A stretch of DNA of 64,000 bases from contig JALMGJ010000004.1 in the NCBI GenBank assembly GCA_023362775.1, forward strand, positions 77,552,798-77,616,797, in the 5' to 3' direction. Both the position numbers and the translations under genes were made by a program. This DNA is from Charina bottae (Eukaryota; Chordata; Lepidosauria; Squamata; Charinaidae). Numbering within the stretch: the first letter of the stretch is position 1; the number at the start of each line of letters is the position of its first letter. The notes under the pieces are model-generated. The model had not been told where the DNA came from, did not search any database, and was given only the letters and a program-made list of their open reading frames with translations. Shown piece by piece: positions 34,051 to 45,010 of the stretch.

Positions 34051-35880
34051 GCATATAAAAGTCTTGCAGCTGTGATCATATATAAAAGTAAAACTCCATA
34101 TTGTTTCTCCAGCTCCTTCTCCATCAAACCCAAAAGGAACAGTTCTGGCTTTTTTTGTATATTCACTTTTAAAATCTTTTGAATAATAATACATACAGTA
34201 TTTGATCCCAATTTATTTTGGCTTTCTCACAGGTCCACCAGAGATGATAAAAAGTTCCTTCTCCCTGTAAACACTTCCAACAAACATTAGTTACACCATT
34301 ATACATTTTTGATAGTTTATCAGGGGTTAGATACCAACGATACATCATCTTATAAAAGTTCTCTTTTAAGTTATAATTTAAGATGAATTTCAAACCTTTA
34401 TTCCACATATTTTCCCATTGTTCAAGCATAATATTATATCCAAAATTCTTAGCCCATTTAATCATACATTCTTTTACCTGTTCATCTTCCAAATTCATCT
34501 GTAACAACATTTTGTACATTTTAGTAATAACATGTTCATCATTCATACAAAGTTCCATTTCAAACTTAGTTATTTCATTAACAAATTTAAAGTAATTTTT
34601 ATCCATTTTAAAGCCTTCTGACAATTGCATATAAGTAAACCAGTAACATGTAAAACTTTCCAACTCTAACATTTCCCTTGTTTTAAACTTTGGTTCACTT
34701 CCTTCAAAATTCAGCAAATCTTTATATTTTAACCAACTTATTCCTCCCGCATTTTCTCTTCTAACTAATGCTTCTTGAGGTGACAACCACAATGGTACAT
34801 TAGGAGACAATCTTACCTTATATTTGTTCCAGATCCTTAATATGGCACTCCTAACAAAATGATTTTTAAAATCCTTATTAACTTTAACTTTATCATACCA
34901 CAAATAGGAGTGCCACCCGAAACTTAATTCATGTCCTTCAAGCTGTAATAGTTTCTTGTTCTCCAAAATAATCCATTCCTTCATCCAAAGCAAACAACAA
35001 GCATCAAAATATAGTTTTAAATTAGGCAAGCCCAAACCTCCTCGTTCTTTAGCATCTTGCAACAATTTATACTTAATTCTTGGTTTCTTGCCTTGCCAAA
35101 CAAATTTTGAAATATCTTTCTGCCATTCTTTAAATGGTAAATCTGTCATCAAAATCGGTAAAGTCTGAAATAGAAACTACATCCTAGGCAAAACATTCAT
35201 CTTAATCACAGATATTCTTCCCATAAGAGACAATTGTAATTTTCCCCATCTTAACAAGTCATTTTTCACATCACAAATTTTTACGTAATTATTTTTAAAC
35301 AACATACTATTCTTAGTTGACAGGATCACCCCCAAATATCTAACCTTTTTTTCAATCTTAAAACCCGTCTTACACATCAGTAGTTCTTGGTCAGACATGG
35401 TCATATTTTTAATTAACATTTTTGTTTTTTTGTTTATTTACTTTCAGACTCGCCAATGACCCAAACTCTTTCAATTTCCTCATCAGATGTTCCGCAGTAT
35501 CCAATGGGTCCTGTAAAATCAAAATTAAATCATCAGCAAAAGCCCTCAACTTAAAAGCTTCTGGTTTGATCTTTAAGCCCTTTATTTGTTCATCTCTTCT
35601 AATGTCTCTATTAAAAACTTCCAATACCAAAATAAAAAGCAGAGGAGACAAAGGACATCCTTGTCTTGTTCCTTTCTGTATATACTGTAACACAATTCAG
35701 TTAATTCTTCATTCACAATAATGTTTGCTTGTTGTGTTTTATAAATAGTCTTAATTGCCTGGATCAAATGTTCCCCAAAGTCCATAATTTCCAAAACTTT
35801 GAACATAAAACTCCAATTCAAATTATCGAAGGCCTTTTCTGCATCTAAAAAAATAAGAGCTGTTTGACATTCGTTAATAT
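34051..35880 (-). pseudogene. L1 ORF2 RT to C-terminal region (inverted segment)
   Basis: In minus-strand order: RT motif A (FLDAEKAFDNLNW, near 35830), QGCPLSPLLF, the catalytic FADDLILIL (near 35530), the FLGV-type thumb (RYLGVILS), then a 327-codon frame (34169-35152) with the L1 C-terminal domain, including the FVWQGKKPRIK region and the Cys-rich CWKCLQGEGTFYHLWWTC motif (Cys...Cys...His...Cys). Breaks occur near 35165, 35415 and 35690. The N-terminal endonuclease is lost by 5' truncation. The Cys-rich block near 34240-34285 is intact. Confidence 0.92.
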
Positions 35881-35883
35881 GCA

Positions 35884-36120
35884 CAGAGATGCAAAGATCC
35901 ACAGATACCTACGGTTGAAGATTGGATTGTTAAATTAATGGATCTGTCCCAGATGGCTAAATTGACAGCATTAATTAGAGAACATTCAGTTTCTGGATTT
36001 TTTTCTGTTTGGCAACCACTTCTAGAGTACTTGCTTGTGGTAGAAAAAAATGATGTTTTGATTTTGGGTTTTAATGATAAATTGGTTTATTTTAATAGAA
36101 ATAATGTTACTATGGTTTAA
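35884..36120 (+). pseudogene. L1 ORF2 extreme C-terminus (sense segment)
   Basis: The frame reads YAQRCKDPQIPTVEDWIVK, then DLSQMAKLTALIRE, and stops at 36118-36120. It continues directly from where the inverted segment ends at 34051, which shows that both pieces came from one transcript. The L1 3' UTR (36121-36320) follows, with GTTGGAAGTCAC and AATAAAG before the A-tail. Confidence 0.9.
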
Positions 36121-37458
36121 TCATTGGCAAGAGATATTTTTTGTAAATTTATCTATATCTGTATTGGAGAAAGTTGGAAGTCACTTTTTGTCTTTGTTTT
36201 TCTGTCTATTTGCACCTTATAGTTTTTTCTTTTTTTTTTAGTTCTATTTTCATGCTTTTCTGTAGTTTCTATTTTGTATTTTATCTATACTTTGAAAATC
36301 AATAAAGTTTAAATAAAAAAAAAGTATATATCTTCCTGTAGAATCTAGACTACTGATCATTATTAGTGTTATGTTGCTTGCAGATATCAATTTTGTTCAA
36401 ATTCATCTAAGTCAAGATGTTGACCAAAAGACACTTGTTAACGGGGGCTCAGTATGACTGTGATTTTTTTGTTTGGTTGGTTCATTGATTGGTGTGCTTT
36501 TTGTTTTTTGCTGATTTTGATTTGGTTTTGGTTTTTTTGTCAGGTGGGAGCCCCACAACCACCATGGCTGGGTTAATTACCCCTCTGACATTGGAAGGGG
36601 GGACAGTTGGGATTGCTGCTGGTGTACCTCCCTTCCTGCTGCCCAGTGGCATCCCAGCCTAAGCTGATGGATTCTTTCACTGGGCTGGCAATAGAGTCCT
36701 CAAGGCTGGTGATTTCAATATGATGTCTAGTGGCATTCAGTGTGGCTCAAGAGTTTGTGGCCTCCATGGCAACCATGGATCTCTCCCAAGTCATTGATGG
36801 CTTGACACATCTGGGTTTTTGTTGTTTTTTGTCTTGGGACTCTGAGATGTGATCTGGTAGTGGAGGACATTACCATCAGTCTGTTGCCATGGATAGATAC
36901 TTTTTGCTTGCCTTTCAAATTGATGTGGTTACACACTGCTGGGAGAAAGGACCCATTTTATCAGCCTGTTTCAGGCAACTGATGGACCCAGTGGGATTCC
37001 AGAGGAAGCTTGGGATTTTCCCTGAGGATCTGATAGGCAGCTTGGCTGAGGCTTTAGACATTGCCTGGAATGGGTGGGTGGCAGGAGCCTTGGACTCTAT
37101 TGTTCTATGCGGCCTCTCCCTGTGCATCAGTTCTGGGATTCACCTTGGTCCATTGATGAGCTTCAGGAAATGAAATGCCAGAAGAGACACCTGGAATGTC
37201 ACTGGAGGAAGACCCAGAGTGAGTGGGTATGTGCCCATATTTGGAATTAATTCATAGCAATAAGGGCAGTGAAGCATCAGTATTTTTCTGTCCATCAGAT
37301 CTGCTGATAGCCATCCAGTGGCCCTTTATAGGGTGACCCAGTCCCTGCTAGGCTACTGTGAAGAATATTCAGTCTATTTGGTGGAGAAAGTGGCTCAGAT
37401 CCATTACAAATAATGCCCAACTAGGCAGGTCCAGCTGAGGTACCTGGAGCTCAGTCTT

Positions 37459-37825
37459 TGTGATGATCCTCAGCTATAAATCAGCACTCCTCACATGAAC
37501 CACATTGGAATCGAAAGGAATCTTTTATTTCAGCTCATGATCCAAAGTACATTAAAGCTTCAAGTAATTTACAGTTCTACAAGTAGTGATTTAAATACAT
37601 GTCTTCCCCCCCCCCTTTTCCTGGCAAGTTCCTCCAAGCCACAGCCTTCTGCTGTCTAGTGCCTCTTTCGCTTTGATTACACTGTCCAGCATATGTGGTG
37701 CTGAATCCACATTAGATGTCTCTCCTCCGCACATACGCCCCTAATTGCTTTCTATGGTTTGTCCACTGGATATTTCCTGGCTGGTTCTATGTCAGAATGG
37801 CACCCAGGGGTGGTCATTCATGACA
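37459..37825 (-). mobile_element. Solo LTR of an endogenous retrovirus-like element
   Basis: A 367-bp insertion in the CR1, flanked by the 5-bp direct repeat GTCTT (37454-37458 and 37826-37830), beginning TG and ending CA. In minus-strand sense it starts TGTCATGAATGACC and has a polyadenylation signal AATAAA near 37525-37530, about 70 bp before the end, as in an LTR R/U5. There is no internal gene, primer site or polypurine tract beside it, so the proviral interior was lost by LTR-LTR recombination. It carries no viral coding sequence. Family not identified. Confidence 0.8.
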
Positions 37826-38049
37826 GTCTTGTTGTGTGATCTGGGATGAGTTTGAGTCAGTGACACCTGAGGAAGTTCTCTGCTGTGTTAGTTCAGCCAC
37901 CTATTTATTGGACTCAGATTCCTCCTGGGTTGTTAAAGTGGGTGTGACTTGTAGTTGGTCCATGGTATGGGGTCAGCCTTGTTGAGAGACGGGGTGGTAC
38001 CTTTGGTCTTGAAGGAGGCAGTTGTATGCTCCCTGCTTAAGAGGTCGGC

Positions 38050-39360
38050 CTTGGACTCAATTATTTTAGACAAATACTATCCTGTCTCCAACCTCCCCTT
38101 TTGAGGGAAGGTTATTCAGAAAGTGGTTGGCTGAAAAGCCTAAAGGAATCAGATTATCTAGATGTGTTTCACTCAGGTTTCATGTGGGGATTCAGTACTG
38201 AGACAGCCTTGATTGCACTTATTGATAACCTGTGGCAGAGCTGGGATGGAGGTGGTATGTAGATCCTAGTGCTCCTTGATCTCTCATTGGCCTTTGATAC
38301 TGTCAATCATGCTATCCTTCTGAAATGGCTGTAGGGGTTGGGAATAGGGGGTACCATTCTATGGTGGTTCTCTTCCTACCTTCATGGCCAGTTCCAGTTT
38401 GTGTTGGTGGGAAGTGGGGAGTGGGGATGGGGAGAGGTCATCCCCCAGGCCCCTATTGTGGGGTGCCAGAAGGTTCCCCTCTTACTTAATAACTAGGTGA
38501 AGTTGTTGGGTGGGAACATGTGTTGGTTTGAGCTGTTGATCATCACTATGCTGATGATACCCAATTATATTTTTCAACTCCAGGCTGCCCAAGTGAGGCT
38601 GTTAAGGTCCTGTTCCAGTGTCTGGAGGCTCTGCAGACTGGGATCGGGAAGAACCGATTCTGACGTAATCCTACCAATTGGCTGTGGATATTAGGGCCCC
38701 CTGGATCTGAAGATTTTCCATCCATATTCTTGGTCAGTGTAGCACTTCCCCACTCAAAAGTTGTGCAAAATCTGGGGTGTTTTCTCTTGGACTCACAGTT
38801 GCTACTTAAAGAGCCTTTGCTCAGCTTCATCTGGTGTACCAGTTGTGCCCTTTCCTGGATTGGGAAGCCCTTCAGATGGTCACTCATGCCCTAGTCATGC
38901 CCTAGTCACATCAAGGCTCGACTACTGCAATGCACTCTACATGCATCTGTCCTTGAAAAGCACTCAGAAGCTTCATCTGGTCCAGAATACACTGGTGTGG
39001 GCAGTGATGGGCATGCCTCAGTATGCCAACATGAGACTTCTGCTCTGTGATCTGCACTAGTTGCCAATCTGCTTCTGTGTGCAATTCAAGGTGCTGGTTA
39101 TTACTTATAAAGCCCTACATGTCATAGGGTCAAGTTATTTGAGTGACCGCCTATCTCCCATGTTTTCTGCCTGGCTAATACATGTCAGCAGGGTTAGTGC
39201 AATTAAACAATGTCATCTTTCAGGACCTAGGAAGTATGCCTTCTCTGTCATGGCTCCTGCCCTTTGGAATGAGATCCCACCTGAAATCCATGTGAATTTC
39301 ACCCTGTTTCCATTCTGTAAAACTTTGAAAACCTTGTTGTTCTCCCAGGCCTTGGGGTGA
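38050..39360 (+). pseudogene. CR1-like reverse transcriptase remnant
   Basis: Fragments of one frame can be followed with several stops: the 'YRPVSNLPF' type segment near 38070-38100, the motif A block near 38275-38310, the catalytic-loop zone near 38547-38575 (YADDTQLYF-like), then two abutting open stretches 38761-39060 and 39061-39360. The stop at 39058-39060 is a single TAG, so the last 200 codons are otherwise intact. The C-terminus is CKTLKTLLFSQALG. Confidence 0.8.
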
Positions 39361-39660
39361 GATGGATGGGGCTCCTGTTGGGTGTGTCTTTTATTTTTGT
39401 TTTCATCTGTATATTGTGCCTAGATCCTCTCTTGCTTTTGGTTTGTATTGCTTTGTATGTTATTATTTGTGAACTGCCCAGGGTCAGTTGGTGTAGGACA
39501 AGGGTCGGAAATGGCGGCTCGTGAGCCAGATGCGGCTCTTTGGCCCCTTGAGTGTGGCTCTTCCGCAGCTGAACTCACCCCCGCCCCTTCCACGCGATTG
39601 GATCCCGCCCCCAAACTCTGATCGCTGGCGCTGGAGGAGGGCGATTGATTCTTCCTCCTT

Positions 39661-40545
39661 CCCTGGCCGGTCCTCGCGGGCCAATCCCGTGGAAGGCGTG
39701 CAGGCGGAGCTGCCTGCCTGGCACTTGGGTGCTCCGGCTGGGGTGCAGCAGGACGGGAGCTCCGCCCACGCACCTTCCCTGGCCAGTCCTCACGGGCCGA
39801 TCGTGTGGAAGGCGCGCGGGCAGAGCTGCCTGCCTGGCACTCGGGCGCTCCGGCCGGGGTGCAGCAGGACGGGAGCTCCGCCCACGTGCCTTCCCTGGCT
39901 GGTCCTCATGGGCCGATCGCGTGGAAGGCACGTGGGCGGAGCTGCCTGTCTGGCACTCAGGCGCTCTGGCCGGGGTGCAGCGGGACGGGAGCTCCGCCCG
40001 CGCGCCTTCCCTGGCCGGTCCTCACGGGCCAATCGCGTGGAAGGCACGCGGGCGGAGCTGCCTGTCTGGCACTCGGGCGCTCTGGCCGGGGTGCAGCGGG
40101 ACGGGAGCTCCGCCCGTGTGCCTTCCCTGGCCGGTCCTCACGGGCCGTTCGCGTGGAAGGCGTGCGGGCGGAGCTGCCTGTCTGGTACTCGGGCGCTCCG
40201 GCTGGGGTACAGCGGGATGGGAGCTCCGCCCGCGCGCCTTCCCTGGCCAGTCCTCACAGGCCGATCGCGTGGAAGGCGCGCGGGCGGAGCTGCCTGTCTG
40301 GCACTCGGGCACTCCGGCTGGGGTGCAGCGGTACGGGAGCTCCGCCCGTGCGCCTTCCCTGGCCGGTCCTCACGGGCCGATCGCGTGGAAGGCACGTGGG
40401 CAGAGTTGCCTGTCTGGCACTCGGGCGCTCCGGGTGGGGTGCAGTGGGACGGGAGCTCCGCCCGCGCACCTTCCCCGGCCAGTCCTCACGGGCCGATCGC
40501 GTGGAAGGCGCGCGGGCGGAGCTGCCTGTCTGGCACTCGGGCCGC
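39661..40545. repeat. 116-bp tandem repeat inside the hAT element
   Basis: Units begin at 39661, 39777, 39893, 40009, 40125, 40241, 40357 and 40473, each exactly 116 bp apart, with seven full units and one partial. The CCCTGGCC start, CGTGGAAGGC, GGAGCTGCCTG and CTCCGCCC blocks recur in all. Each unit holds an inverted CCAAT-type site (GGCCAATC/GGCCGATC) and GC boxes. 116 is not a multiple of three, so a reading frame cannot encode the same peptide in successive units. Confidence 0.95.
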
Positions 40546-40705
40546 TGCCACTGCCACCGCCGGGTGGGTCCCCTCAGGGCGGGCGGGGGCAGGCGGGCAG
40601 CCGCTCCTCCTTCTCTCCTGCCGGAGGAGGAGGAGGAGGCCCGGGCCGCCCATATGCACCGCCCTGCCCCGGCCGCCCGCCCCACCCCGCCCCGCCCTGC
40701 CTGGC

Positions 40706-41003
40706 CGCCAGCTCGCTTACCTGCCTGCTTGCCTCCCTCCGCGAGGCCCCCCGCTGCCTTCCCGGGAAAGCCCGCAACTCGGCGTGGGTGGGGCTGCCGC
40801 TTCCGCCCCCCCGTGTCGAGCCAAGGAAATGATGGGGGGCGAGAAACGAGGTGGGCGGCGACGACAAGCGGCGCGCTTCAGGGGAAGGACCCACCCGGTA
40901 GCGCGGCCCCGCCGCCGCCCTTTCTCTCCGGCTTGGATCCCGGGAAGGCAGCGGGGGGCCTCGCGAAGGGAGGCAAGCAGGCAGGTAAGCGAGCGGGCGG
41001 GTG
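40706..41003. repeat. Inverted repeat within the hAT element
   Basis: The arm at about 40706-40766 (ending CTGCCTTCCCGGG) is complementary to about 40939-41003 (starting CCCGGGAAGGCAG), including the CAGGCAGGTAAGCGAGC block. A direct partial copy of the right arm follows near 41085-41140. The arms could form a hairpin. Confidence 0.8.
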
Positions 41004-41534
41004 GGCGGGCGGCCCGGGCCTCCTCCTCCTCCTCCGGCAGGAAAGAAGAAGCGGCAGCCCCGCCCGCGCCGAGTGGCGGGCTTTCCCGGGAAGGCAGCGG
41101 GGGGCCTTGCGGAGGGAGGCAAGCGGGCGGGCAGGCGGCCCGGGCCTCCGCCACTGGGCCCGCCCCCCTCAGCGCCTGTGTGGCTCCCCCACGCCCACTC
41201 CCCCCGGCCAGACATGCCCCGCTCTGGAGGCCGGGCTCGCCGAGGAGGACCCCCGATCCTCCCAAACAGATCCGGCCTCCCACCCGCCCCAATAAGCCGT
41301 GTGATTGGCTCCCGCCCACAAACCCCGCCCCCTTCCACGTGATTGGCTCCCGCCCGCAAACCCCACCCCCTTCCACGCGATTGGCCCCCGCCCGCAAACC
41401 CTGCCCCCTGGCTCTCGAGCATTTCAAAATGTGCACGAGCATGTCAAAATGGCTCCCGGCATAAAAAGTTTGCCGACCCCTGGTGTAGGACATTGTCTAA
41501 ATTGTAATACATTAATTAATTAAATAAGTAAACA

Positions 41535-43396
41535 ATCTTTTCTCATGTGGCTAACCCATCCTATAATTTCATATTATTTTAATTAACATAAGGCACAAAT
41601 AGGAACATATATTTATCATGAACTGTAGCACATTTTTATTTGATAGAGTGTATTAAATGTTTGCCTGACCAAGTAAAACAAGTAGAAAACAAGCTCTGAG
41701 TTCAGCTGACTGATTAATTTTCATTTTCAAACTGACTCACTGGATTGGTTTAGGTAAAATTCTGTTATCAGTGAAACCCACCTTTAGATGTACTATTTAT
41801 TCAATAAAAGAACATTTCATATGGCTGGCCTTCAGGAAGAAAAATGCTGTTTATATTAAAATTAATAATACAGGTTTTTAAAGAATGTATTTACTCCTAT
41901 CCCCCATACAAAATGCTATTCCACTCCAGCATGTTTTGCTTTATTTGCTTTTATTAGGGGCCATGGTTTGAATGCTGAAGGCGTAAGTGCAAAACTGAAC
42001 AGACAAAATTGTGTCAAAAGAACCCTAGCTCGATGTTGAAGTAGTTGAATAACAAATGCTGCTAAAAGCTCCCTGCTGCAGCATGAGTTCCTGCCAACTT
42101 TGCTCCTAGAGCTTTCCATTTAACTTTCATCATTTGCACATAAACATGTTGCCTGTGATGAAACCAGAGAAAATTAAAGAAGAATCTTTATATATGCAAT
42201 AGCATGGGCAGACCTTTGCTTTCACATAAGGCTGAAGGCAAGGAGAATGTCTGTCTCACAGTATACTGCAGTATACAACAGGCTGGCGGGCGGGCTCACT
42301 AGCTTTTTCCTTTTTTATTCAACTTTTAAAATATGTCACTTACCAAATACATTTATAATATTGTATAAATAAGCCTCTTGGTATTTTTTTTAAGTCCAAT
42401 TATAGAACCACATACAAAATCCCTGTTTTCAAGGAGCTGATGTAAGCCAGAAAATGTTGTCAAGCTAAATTGCAGTATATAAGAAATAAGTTAGAATCAG
42501 GGTTGGGTTGCCCTTGTTCTCAGCATCCTAGCATCCAGAGTTATATTTTAAATGAATCTCTAAATGTCAGGTAGTGGGATGGGATAGAACAGAGAAGGAA
42601 GAAATGAAGAGAAAAAGCTTGAGTTGGTATAAAACACAGAGTAGCCTAAAATTTTTAAAAGGTTTGGGTGTGGCAAGGCAGGACGGTAGAGGAAAAGAAA
42701 GGAATTGGAACAAGTAAGGGCTTACTGACCTCCCCACCCCTGCTCCCACCCTATAGCAAAAAGACTGAGCAGAACAAGTGTAGCAGTTCAGCTTAGCAGA
42801 GATTTCCATCCTACAGTGACCAAGAAAAGGGGGAAATTGAAGCAGTGATGCCAGGTACATAATCTTTTCTTATGGGGAAAGATTACACATAGCTAACAAG
42901 TGCAGAGGTGGACCGGAGGAGATCTACAGAGAAAGAGGGGGATGGGGGCTTTATTTTGGTCAATGACCTACATATATTATGATACCAGGTAGTAAAATAC
43001 TACATAGCATCTGTACATATGTGAATAAAGTGAAGAAAATATAACATAAAATAATGAACATTAAATCTACAAAATCTATAAATTAATGTAAATAACTCAA
43101 CTTATAAAACTTATTAACCCATAAAAGTAAACAAACTAACTAAAACAGAATCAGTTATATTGAGAGATTTACAATGATGGACAACTTTGAACCAATCTTG
43201 GAGGCTGGCAAGAAGAGTGGAGAAGGAGTGGAGAAGCAGGAAGAGGGAGGGAGGATCTGAGAGAAGAAACTAGAAGAGAATATGTCCTCAAAAGGATTGG
43301 AGAAAGCCATGTGAACAAGAGGAAGTTGAAATCAGGCAATAACTCTGGGAAAGGGAGGGTTTTCTCAGACGTTTGCTGACTTTTCCTATGTGTGGT
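41535..43396. other. Unassigned noncoding DNA
   Basis: AT-rich with no gene or clear repeat. A purine-rich patch lies at about 43190-43280. Confidence 0.5.
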
Positions 43397-43905
43397 GTTG
43401 TTGTTCAGTCGGTTAGTCATGTCCGACTGTTCGTGACCTCATGGACCATAGCACGCCAGGCCTTCCTGTCCTCCACTGCCTCCCGGAGTTTACTCAAATT
43501 TATGTTCATTACATCAGTGATGCTATCTAACCATCTCATCCTCTGCCGTCTCCTTCTCCTTTTGCCTTCAGTCTTTCCCAGCATCAGGGTCTTTTCCAGT
43601 GAGTCCTCTCTTTGCATTAGGTGGCCAAAGTATTTGAGCTTTAGCTTCAGTATCTGTCCTTCCAATGAGCAGTCAGGGTTGATTTCCTTTAGGATTGACT
43701 GATTTGACCTCCTTGCAGTCCAAGGGACTCTTAAGAGTCTTCTCCAGCACCACAGTTCGAAAGCATCAATTCTTTGGCGCTCAGCCTTTCTTATGGTCCA
43801 ACTCTCACAGCCATACATTACTACTGGGAAAACCATAGCTTTAATTATATGGACCTTTGTCAGGAAGGTGATATCTCTGCTTTTAAATATGATTTTTTTC
43901 CCTAT
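43397..43905 (-). mobile_element. BovB LINE 3' end, different subfamily
   Basis: A 5'-truncated BovB on the minus strand. Its 3' end at 43397 reads GACTGAACAACAAC on the sense strand. Sequence differs clearly from the two long BovB copies, so it is another subfamily or an older insertion. Confidence 0.9.
43417..43905 (-). pseudogene. BovB C-terminal domain fragment
   Basis: The frame (43417-43926, about 160 codons element-derived) reads SRDITFLTKVHIIKAMVFPVV, then the AFELWCWRRLLRVPW segment, KYFGHLMQREDSLEKTLMLG, a basic KRRRRRQRMRW stretch and a final DRKAWRAMVHEV. This is the post-thumb C-terminus of the BovB RT protein. It is open throughout, but has no catalytic motif. Confidence 0.88.
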
Positions 43906-44844
43906 GTGTACTTTTCCCTTTATCACAACATTTAGAATTTGAGTGAAGTAAATGCAGCTGATTGTTGATATGTTTTGTCTGTATTGATGTGGGCTTTTAT
44001 GTGTGTGTTGGGGGGAAATTTGTTTATTTACATTGCTTTAAGAAGTATGTTTAGTCTGCCCAGAATTATTTACACTTATTCTTGCACTGTGCAATACTGC
44101 CTGTATATCTGTATAGTTGCTTTTCTGTAGGAAGCAGTACATTTATCCTTGTCTGTTCAAAACTAGAGGTTGTATGTTTTTCTTATTAGACATCCCCCCC
44201 AGGAGGCAGGGATAACACTACTTAGAGCCCCCTACTGAATGGAAGATTGGCATGAGCTTGCTTGAAATAAATTGCAAAGGAGTTGCAGGGTGGGGGGATC
44301 TTTACTTGAATCTCTGTGAGGGAAGCAATTCCTCAAACTCAGGCCAGCTTTGGTGTTATAGTGGTTACTACATACAGTATATGCTGGGTGAGATCTCCAA
44401 TAAAATTATGCAGCATGGAACTTTCTATTTCAGAGTGTTACCAAACTACTCATGTGTTTTTGTTGAATATATTTCATGCCTTACACCTAGTATTCTAAAT
44501 CCACCATACCTGCTTAATCTTCACTGGAATTTTAAAAAATTCCTTTCTTTAAAAATATTGTCTGAACTTTTTTTGTTTCCCTAAAGTTCATGATACATTC
44601 TTTCTATGTGTAAATGATAAGATTTTTGGATAAATAAGATAATATTTGTTTGAAATAAGTGTCCTGGTTCCATGACACCTTCCAATGAAAAGATGATTCC
44701 TCTACACAGAGAGGGACATCTACATACACACATCCCATAATACTATAATGCACCTTCAGTATTTCATGGTTGTAGATATTTTCATAGAAATTACCTTCAG
44801 GCAATAAATAAGAAATACAATATAGTAATATGATAGCCCAGTTA
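43906..44844. other. Unassigned noncoding DNA
   Basis: No gene or clear repeat recognised. Confidence 0.5.
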
Positions 44845-45010
44845 TGATCCAGTATATCTTAATGGTTAAAGTGTTAGACTAGGGCTGTATAGATCAGTGA
44901 ATTTGGACTAGTCATTCTCAGCCTAACTTAATCACAGGGATCTTTAGGGGTAATGTGGAGATCCCATGTAAACTGCCTTAAGCTCAAGGAAACAAGGCAC
45001 AGAGATTGCA
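44845..45010 (+). mobile_element. tRNA-type SINE (squamate)
   Basis: The sequence TGGTTAAAGTGTTAGACTAG resembles the tRNA-like promoter head. It is followed by CTCAGCCTAACTTAATCACA and the GTAAACTGCCTTAAGCTC tail, the layout of a common squamate SINE that I recognise from general knowledge. It is decayed and the poly-A/tail is gone. Confidence 0.65.

Larger units (their letters stand above)
34051..36321. mobile_element. L1 insertion with 5' inversion (twin priming)
   Basis: An L1 3' half flanked by the 18-bp direct repeat AAGTATATATCTTCCTGT (34033-34050 and 36322-36339). The right part (about 35882-36321) is in sense orientation and ends in the L1 3' UTR and A-tail. The left part (34051 to about 35880) is the preceding L1 ORF2 sequence, inverted. 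The two pieces meet in the protein at the same point: the inverted part ends at ...LLYAQ at the left edge, and the sense part starts with YAQRCKDPQIPT. There is almost no loss, only a few bases of overlap. Confidence 0.95.
39499..41482. mobile_element. 2-kb CpG-rich non-autonomous hAT element
   Basis: Flanked by the 8-bp direct repeat GTGTAGGA (39491-39498 and 41483-41490). The ends are imperfect inverted repeats: the left begins CAAGGGTCGGAAA and the right ends TTTGCCGACCCCTG. The inside is extremely GC- and CpG-rich: a 116-bp tandem repeat (39661-40545), inverted repeats around 40600-41110, and three 38-bp direct repeats with GATTGGCTCCCGCCC (about 41300-41400). There is no transposase. It carries long apparent frames (up to 647 codons) that I regard as GC artefacts. 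Confidence 0.92.
36430..41530 (+). mobile_element. CR1/L3-like LINE, long copy with two insertions
   Basis: The longest CR1 in the window. It holds the end of the endonuclease (about 36690-36830), RT motifs (KKPSLDS-like region near 38030, the LLDLSLAFDTVNHAIL segment near 38270 with motif A Asp, and a degenerate catalytic loop near 38550), then the KLHLVQNTLVWAVMG block (38970) and PICFCVQFKVLVITYKALH (39061-39120). Its 3' UTR is split by a 2-kb hAT (39499-41482) and resumes at 41491 with the AT-rich tail to about 41530. A solo LTR sits at 37459-37825. Many stops. The left end is approximate. Confidence 0.85.

Noticed and set aside
39521..41464. 647-codon open frame (and 395-, 496-codon frames) in the GC-rich block
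   Set aside because: It lies wholly inside a non-autonomous hAT element. Its core repeat is 116 bp, not a multiple of three, so the peptide changes frame at each unit. Several long frames on both strands overlap, as expected where TA-containing stops are rare.
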